In this document: piece after piece, positions 59,488 through 64,000 of the stretch
Layout: every line of letters begins with the position of its first letter
Numbering within the stretch: the stretch's first letter is position 1
From: Armatimonadota bacterium
Lineage (GTDB): Bacteria > Armatimonadota > Armatimonadia > Armatimonadales > Capsulimonadaceae
Reading direction: 5' to 3'
DNA: 64,000 nt
Assembly (NCBI GenBank): GCA_025354405.1
Contig: JANXMY010000021.1
Location: 1 to 64,000, forward strand
The notes under the pieces: generated by a model
Databases searched by the model: none
What the model was told of the DNA's origin: nothing
Seen by the model: only the letters and a program-made list of their open reading frames with translations
Program-made: the position numbers and the translations under genes

Positions 59488-60591
59488 CTAGAGCAAGTCC
59501 TGCCGATTTCGCGCCTTCAGTTCATCTACCACCCGCTTGACTTCCTCCGAGCGCGAACGCGGGCAGATCAATGTTGCGTCGGGCGTGTCGATCACGATGA
59601 TATCGTCCAGCCCGATCGTCGCGATCAGGCGGTTTGGGCTGTAGATTAAAGCCCCGTGAGTGTCTACACCGACATGGTGCCCAATGACGATATTTTCGTC
59701 ACCCTGTCCAGCCTCGGCAAGCACTTCGGCCAGACGCTGCCACGAGCCGACATCATTCCAGCCAATATCCGCCGGGATGACCGCGACTTTATCCGCCTTC
59801 TCGGCGATCCCATAGTCTACAGAAATCTTTTCCAGAGTCGGGAAAACTTCACCCAGAACACTTTCGAATTTTTCCGTGCCATAGGCAACGACGATTTGTG
59901 CGAAGCCCGCTTCCATCTGCGGCAGATGGGTCTTATACAGCTCGCGCAACGTTCGCACTGAGGCGATGAACATACCCGCGTTCCAGAAATAGCCGCCGTC
60001 TCGCAGGTACTCTTCAGCCACTTCGCGGGTCGGCTTCTCCCGGAACTGACGAACGGCATAGACCGGTACCCCAGCATCGGTCTGTTCCCGCACAGCGTCG
60101 CCGCTCTGGATGTATCCGAAGCCGACGTCTGGCCCGGTCGGTGGGATGCCCAGTGTGACCAGATATCCGTCCGCCGCGACCTCCGCTGCGGCCCGCAGGA
60201 TCGACCGAAACTGCTCCGGATTCAGGATCACATGGTCGGCAGGAAGGGTCGCCATCACCGCATCCGGCCCCAGTGTTTTCTCTAATATCGCCGCCATCAG
60301 CCCGATCGCCGGGGCCGAATCCCGCCCCTCTGGCTCGCCGACGATATTCTGCGGCGGTACGTCTGAAAGTTGCCTTCGCACGGCATCGGCATGACGGCCA
60401 TTGGTGATCACATACAGCCGCTCCGGGGGAACCAGACCCTCCACTCGATCAGTGGTCTCCTGGAGCATAGTCCGCTCACTGACGATATCGAGAAACTGCT
60501 TGGGTGTCGCCTGCCGGCTGCGCGGCCATAGGCGAGTTCCGCCGCCCCCCGCGGGAATAACGACGGCGATAGTTGGAGTAGACAAATCCAT
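59488..60591 (-). CDS. manC: Mannose-1-phosphate guanylyltransferase
   Basis: VIPAGGGGTRLWPRSRQATPKQFLDIVSERTMLQET; DIGWNDVGSW. Confidence 0.94.
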   Translation of the reverse strand: MDLSTPTIAVVIPAGGGGTRLWPRSRQATPKQFLDIVSERTMLQETTDRVEGLVPPERLYVITNGRHADAVRRQLSDVPPQNIVGEPEGRDSAPAIGLMAAILEKTLGPDAVMATLPADHVILNPEQFRSILRAAAEVAADGYLVTLGIPPTGPDVGFGYIQSGDAVREQTDAGVPVYAVRQFREKPTREVAEEYLRDGGYFWNAGMFIASVRTLRELYKTHLPQMEAGFAQIVVAYGTEKFESVLGEVFPTLEKISVDYGIAEKADKVAVIPADIGWNDVGSWQRLAEVLAEAGQGDENIVIGHHVGVDTHGALIYSPNRLIATIGLDDIIVIDTPDATLICPRSRSEEVKRVVDELKARNRQDLL

Positions 60592-60788
60592 ACATCTCTG
60601 ACTTCTGAAAAGTGCTTTCTAGGTAATATTCGATCAGATATCCGATAAAACGTTCGGGTCTTCAGTGTACCAAATCGCCCCGGCTGCTGTCAAGGCAAAT
60701 GCCTACACAGCCTGTGCCGGATCGCATCGGAGACCTTTCTGCGGCGAATCTTAGTTTAGCGTCGCAGGGTCTAAGATACGAGTTATGT

Positions 60789-60960
60789 CTTCCCTGCAAG
60801 CATTTTACCTCGAAAGTACATAGCATATCGTCAGACAGGGATTGACATCGCCCGTCACTATAATCCAGGCAGTGCGAATGCTCACCAATCCTTTAGGGCT
60901 AACTACCACGTAATCCAATTGGTACCGCTGCCCAGGCACGTTTGCCGAATAGTATCCTAC
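60789..60960 (-). pseudogene. 3' remnant of a small protein, possibly DUF6883-like
   Basis: Minus strand YYSANVPGQRYQLDYVVVSPKGLVSIRTAWIIVTGDVNPCLTICYVLSR-stop without an intact 5' end. Confidence 0.35.
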
Positions 60961-61014
60961 CCTCTTAGTGTTACATCCAATGAATGAAGGAGCGTTTGGA
61001 TGTCGAGTAACTTG

Positions 61015-61240
61015 AATGGAACGCAGGGCTTCTGGAACCCAGCCCGCAGCAAGCTGCGACCCTGCCCGAAACGGGAGGGTGAGCGGGAAAATATTTGTTA
61101 AGTTTGGTCTTCTGGAAATAGCCTTCTGGAAGAGCTTCCCATGCTATAAATAAACACTTTGTCCCCTTCCCGCCGCTCCTCCCGTTTCGGGAGGGGCGCA
61201 GCTTGCTGCGGGGTGGGTTCCAGAAGCCCTGCGTTCCATT
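61015..61240. repeat. 226-bp long-armed inverted repeat element
   Basis: Arms AATGGAACGCAGGGCTTCTGGAACCCA(G/C)CCCGCAGCAAGCTGCG...CCCGAAACGGGAGG reappear reverse-complemented at the right end. Confidence 0.85.
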
Positions 61241-61333
61241 GAGGTCACCAAGCACAGATTTGGACTTCTCCACCCGGAGGGTGCCTCACCTAGCGAGCGG
61301 TTTTCATCCACTCGCCCCTATCTTCTATCTCTT

Positions 61334-63577
61334 TCACAGAAGCCCCTGCAAACGCTCTTTCAGCCGCGTATGCCGCCCAATATCGCTCTGCTTCTTCACG
61401 GCCATCGCGATCGCACGCTGCGGGCCAATCAGCACTGCCAGCTTTTTGGCACGGGTGAGGGCAGTGTAGAGCAGGTTACGCTGCAGAAGCATATAATGCT
61501 GCGTATGCAGGGCCAGCACGACGACCGGGTATTCGCTGCCCTGGGATTTGTGTATGGAGCAGGCATATGCCAGCGTCAGCTCGTCTAGCTCACTGAACTC
61601 GTAGAAAACTTCCGTGGTGCCCTGGACATCTTGGAACGCGATGGCCAGCGTCTCTTCCGCCATATCAATCGCTACTATCATACCGATATCGCCGTTGTAG
61701 ACGGCTTTGTCGTAGTTGTTGACGATCTGCATCACACGGTCGCCCACCCGAAAGAGGCGGCCGGCCCGCTGGACTTCCTCGGTGCCGGGACGGGCGGGGT
61801 TCAGGACTTCCTGCAGGCGGATATTCAGGTGAGCGGCCCCGGCACTCCCGCGCTGCATGGGGGTCAGCACCTGAATATCTGCGGGGGCGTAGCCGCGTTT
61901 GGGCAGACTGCGGGCGACGACGGCCACGACCATTTCAGCGACGTCTTCGGCTTCCTCCGCCTTAAGATACGCACAATCTTTGTTTTCCGAAGGCGGTGGG
62001 AGCGACGGCATTCGGCCCGCATTGATCGCATGGGCATTGGTGATAATCAGGCTCTCCGCAGCCTGCCGGAACACCTGGGTCAGGCGGGCAACGGGGACTG
62101 AACCGCTGTCGATCAGGTCTCGCAGGACATTCCCCGGCCCCACCGAAGGCAGCTGGTCCACATCGCCGACAAAGACGACCTGGGCCTCGTCGGGGACGGC
62201 TTTGAGCAGAGAATAGGTCAACACCATGTCCAGCATGGAGCTTTCGTCCACGATCAAAACGTCGCATTCCAGCGGCAGATCCGCATTACGCTTAAATCCG
62301 CGCTGCTCCGGATCGAACTCCAGCAGGCGATGGACCGTTTTCGCCTCCCGCCCGGTGACCTCCGCCAGGCGCTTCGCCGCCCGGCCCGTCGGCGACGCCA
62401 GCAGGACGTCTTTCTTCAGAGCCTCAAACGCTGCCACGAGGGCATTCGTCGTGGTCGTTTTACCGGTTCCCGGGCCGCCCGTGAGCACCGAGAAGCGGGA
62501 CAGCAGAGCTGTTTTGACCGACTCCCGCTGCTGCTCGGAGAGCGGAAAGCCATGCTTGTCGAGGAAGGCCGAAAGCCAGGAGTCGAACTTCACGGCATCG
62601 GGGGGCTGCTTCATCGGCGCGGTCAGCAGCTTTTGTATACGTTCCGCTAAACCCGTTTCGGTTTTATGCAGGGCGGGAGTATAAATCGCCGTCTCCGTCT
62701 CGCCTAAAAAAGCTGCCTCTTCCAGCACCAGCCGCCCCGTAATTGCGAGATTAAGGATCGCGCCGCCGACATCTTCTACGGCCAGTATCTCAATGGATTT
62801 AGCCGTCAGCTCTTTCTCAGTCAAAAACGCGTTTCCGCCCGACTCGACGGCTTCGTTCAGCACATACACTACCCCCGATTCGATGCGGCGGGGATCATCT
62901 TCAGCGATTCCGAGGGCGCGGGCAATCTTGTCGGCACTCTTGAAGCCGACGCCCCAGATATCCGATGCCAGCTGATAGGGATTGCGCTCGACGATCTCGA
63001 TGGCCTGCCCGCCATAGGCTTTGTAAATCTTAACGGCATAGGCAGGCGAGACACCATGGGACTGCAAAAATAGCATGATATTGCGGACTTCACGCTGGTC
63101 CGCCCAGGCTTTGGTGATCTTCGCCAGTGTTTTTTCGCCAATACCCTGCACGTTCAGCAGCTTCTGCGGGTGCAGCTCGATAATATCCAGGGACTCGGCC
63201 CCGTACTTTTTGACGATCCGCTTGGCTGTGACCGGACCAACACCCTTGACCATGCCGCTGCCAAGATACTTTTCAATGGCAAACGCCGTCGCAGGCCGGA
63301 CGACCTCGTAGCGCGAGACCTGCATCTGCTTTCCCCACTGGGCATGGCGGATCCAGGTACCATAGCAGATCAAGCTTTCGCCGACGACGGGATTGGTAAA
63401 GTTGCCCAGGATTGTAATGACGTCCCGGGCATCCGGCGGCAGAAGGCGGGCGACGGTGTAGCCATTTTCGTCGTTATGGAACGTTACCCGCTCAATCACG
63501 CCTTCCAGCGAATCGAGCGGCGTACCCTCGCCGGGCGGCGGGGTCAGGGGATTGGAAGTTTTAAACGCGGCACACAC
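61334..63577 (-). CDS. recD2: SF1B helicase RecD2
   Basis: 747 aa; VLTGGPGTGKTTTTNALVAAF, DVLIVDESSMLDMVL, YACSIHKSQGSEYPVVV; N-terminal HhH region. Confidence 0.95.
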   Translation of the reverse strand: MCAAFKTSNPLTPPPGEGTPLDSLEGVIERVTFHNDENGYTVARLLPPDARDVITILGNFTNPVVGESLICYGTWIRHAQWGKQMQVSRYEVVRPATAFAIEKYLGSGMVKGVGPVTAKRIVKKYGAESLDIIELHPQKLLNVQGIGEKTLAKITKAWADQREVRNIMLFLQSHGVSPAYAVKIYKAYGGQAIEIVERNPYQLASDIWGVGFKSADKIARALGIAEDDPRRIESGVVYVLNEAVESGGNAFLTEKELTAKSIEILAVEDVGGAILNLAITGRLVLEEAAFLGETETAIYTPALHKTETGLAERIQKLLTAPMKQPPDAVKFDSWLSAFLDKHGFPLSEQQRESVKTALLSRFSVLTGGPGTGKTTTTNALVAAFEALKKDVLLASPTGRAAKRLAEVTGREAKTVHRLLEFDPEQRGFKRNADLPLECDVLIVDESSMLDMVLTYSLLKAVPDEAQVVFVGDVDQLPSVGPGNVLRDLIDSGSVPVARLTQVFRQAAESLIITNAHAINAGRMPSLPPPSENKDCAYLKAEEAEDVAEMVVAVVARSLPKRGYAPADIQVLTPMQRGSAGAAHLNIRLQEVLNPARPGTEEVQRAGRLFRVGDRVMQIVNNYDKAVYNGDIGMIVAIDMAEETLAIAFQDVQGTTEVFYEFSELDELTLAYACSIHKSQGSEYPVVVLALHTQHYMLLQRNLLYTALTRAKKLAVLIGPQRAIAMAVKKQSDIGRHTRLKERLQGLL

Positions 63578-63608
63578 ACTACAGTATACCCGGCTTCACT
63601 TGCCTGAG

Positions 63609-63645
63609 GGACGCCTCCCCCGCGACTCGCTAGGGGGAGGCGTCC
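63609..63645. terminator. Stem-loop between hflX and recD2
   Basis: GGACGCCTCCCCC...GGGGGAGGCGTCC. Confidence 0.6.
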
Positions 63646-63702
63646 TGCGGACGTCGGAACAAAGGGGACGGTCGATAACCTGATATGTCGCTTTCGCCTG
63701 TC

Positions 63703-64000
63703 TTAAATATCCGGCGACAGATATCCCGGCGTGAATGGTGCCAGCCGCCCGGCCAGGTCCTTGGCGATGTCAGCCTTGACGGTGATTGTTTCCGAGCCGT
63801 ACTCGACGGAATGAACTTTTCCCATCTCGTAGCACTGGGCCACAATATCGCTGCGCCCATACGGCAGGATCAGTGTGACAGTTGCCAGCAGCGTCCGCAA
63901 AGTCACTTCCAGCCGGTCCATCAGCAGGGGGATACCCTCGCGACGAAGCGCGGAGAGATAACAAGCATTGGGCGTATCGGCCACCAGTTCGCGCAGGATA
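63703..64000 (-). CDS. hflX: GTPase HflX, C-terminal part (continues beyond window)
   Basis: RELVADTPNACYLSALRREGIPLLMDRLEVTLRTLLATVTLILPYGRSDIVAQCYEMGKV. Confidence 0.8.
   Translation of the reverse strand, partial: ILRELVADTPNACYLSALRREGIPLLMDRLEVTLRTLLATVTLILPYGRSDIVAQCYEMGKVHSVEYGSETITVKADIAKDLAGRLAPFTPGYLSPDI

Noticed and set aside
60971-61273. 100-aa minus ORF MEKSKSVLGDLNGTQGFWNPPRSK...
   Set aside because: Runs through both arms of the 226-bp inverted repeat; coding is a by-product of the palindrome.

Overview
This 64 kb window is a gene-dense bacterial chromosome segment, about 48 CDS on both strands. A DUF1559-type prepilin plus the metabolic mix suggests an Armatimonadota-like genome, but that placement is inference. 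Most of it is housekeeping: glyS, guaA, a GuaB3-type IMPDH, rlmN, mreB, murA, dgt-like, ppa, metH, recD2, the hflX end, fba, xylA, phnDCE. There is also a rhamnose-use block (RhaT, GH78, regulator) and a nucleotide-sugar block. I saw no rRNA, tRNA or CRISPR array. Best leads: (1) a solitary CcrM-like GANTC-type DNA methyltransferase, full length with the CcrM-like C-terminal domain, with GANTC sites inside and just upstream of its predicted promoter; (2) a recurring CGGGTAYAMT box 5-6 nt before start codons, suggesting leaderless mRNAs, including a 44-bp divergent promoter; (3) a ~135-bp element with terminal inverted repeats and three internal hairpins, in two opposite-orientation copies, one splitting a decayed propeller-like gene and one ending at an aminotransferase stop codon; (4) an rlmN / coiled-coil NYN RNase / WYL regulator cluster; (5) a bacterial Clp1/Grc3-like polynucleotide kinase; (6) a PLD nuclease domain apparently cut off from its helicase; (7) an endonuclease III gene with one in-frame TAA; (8) a 226-bp long-armed inverted repeat beside a gene remnant. 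All calls come from reading motifs by eye; no searches were run.
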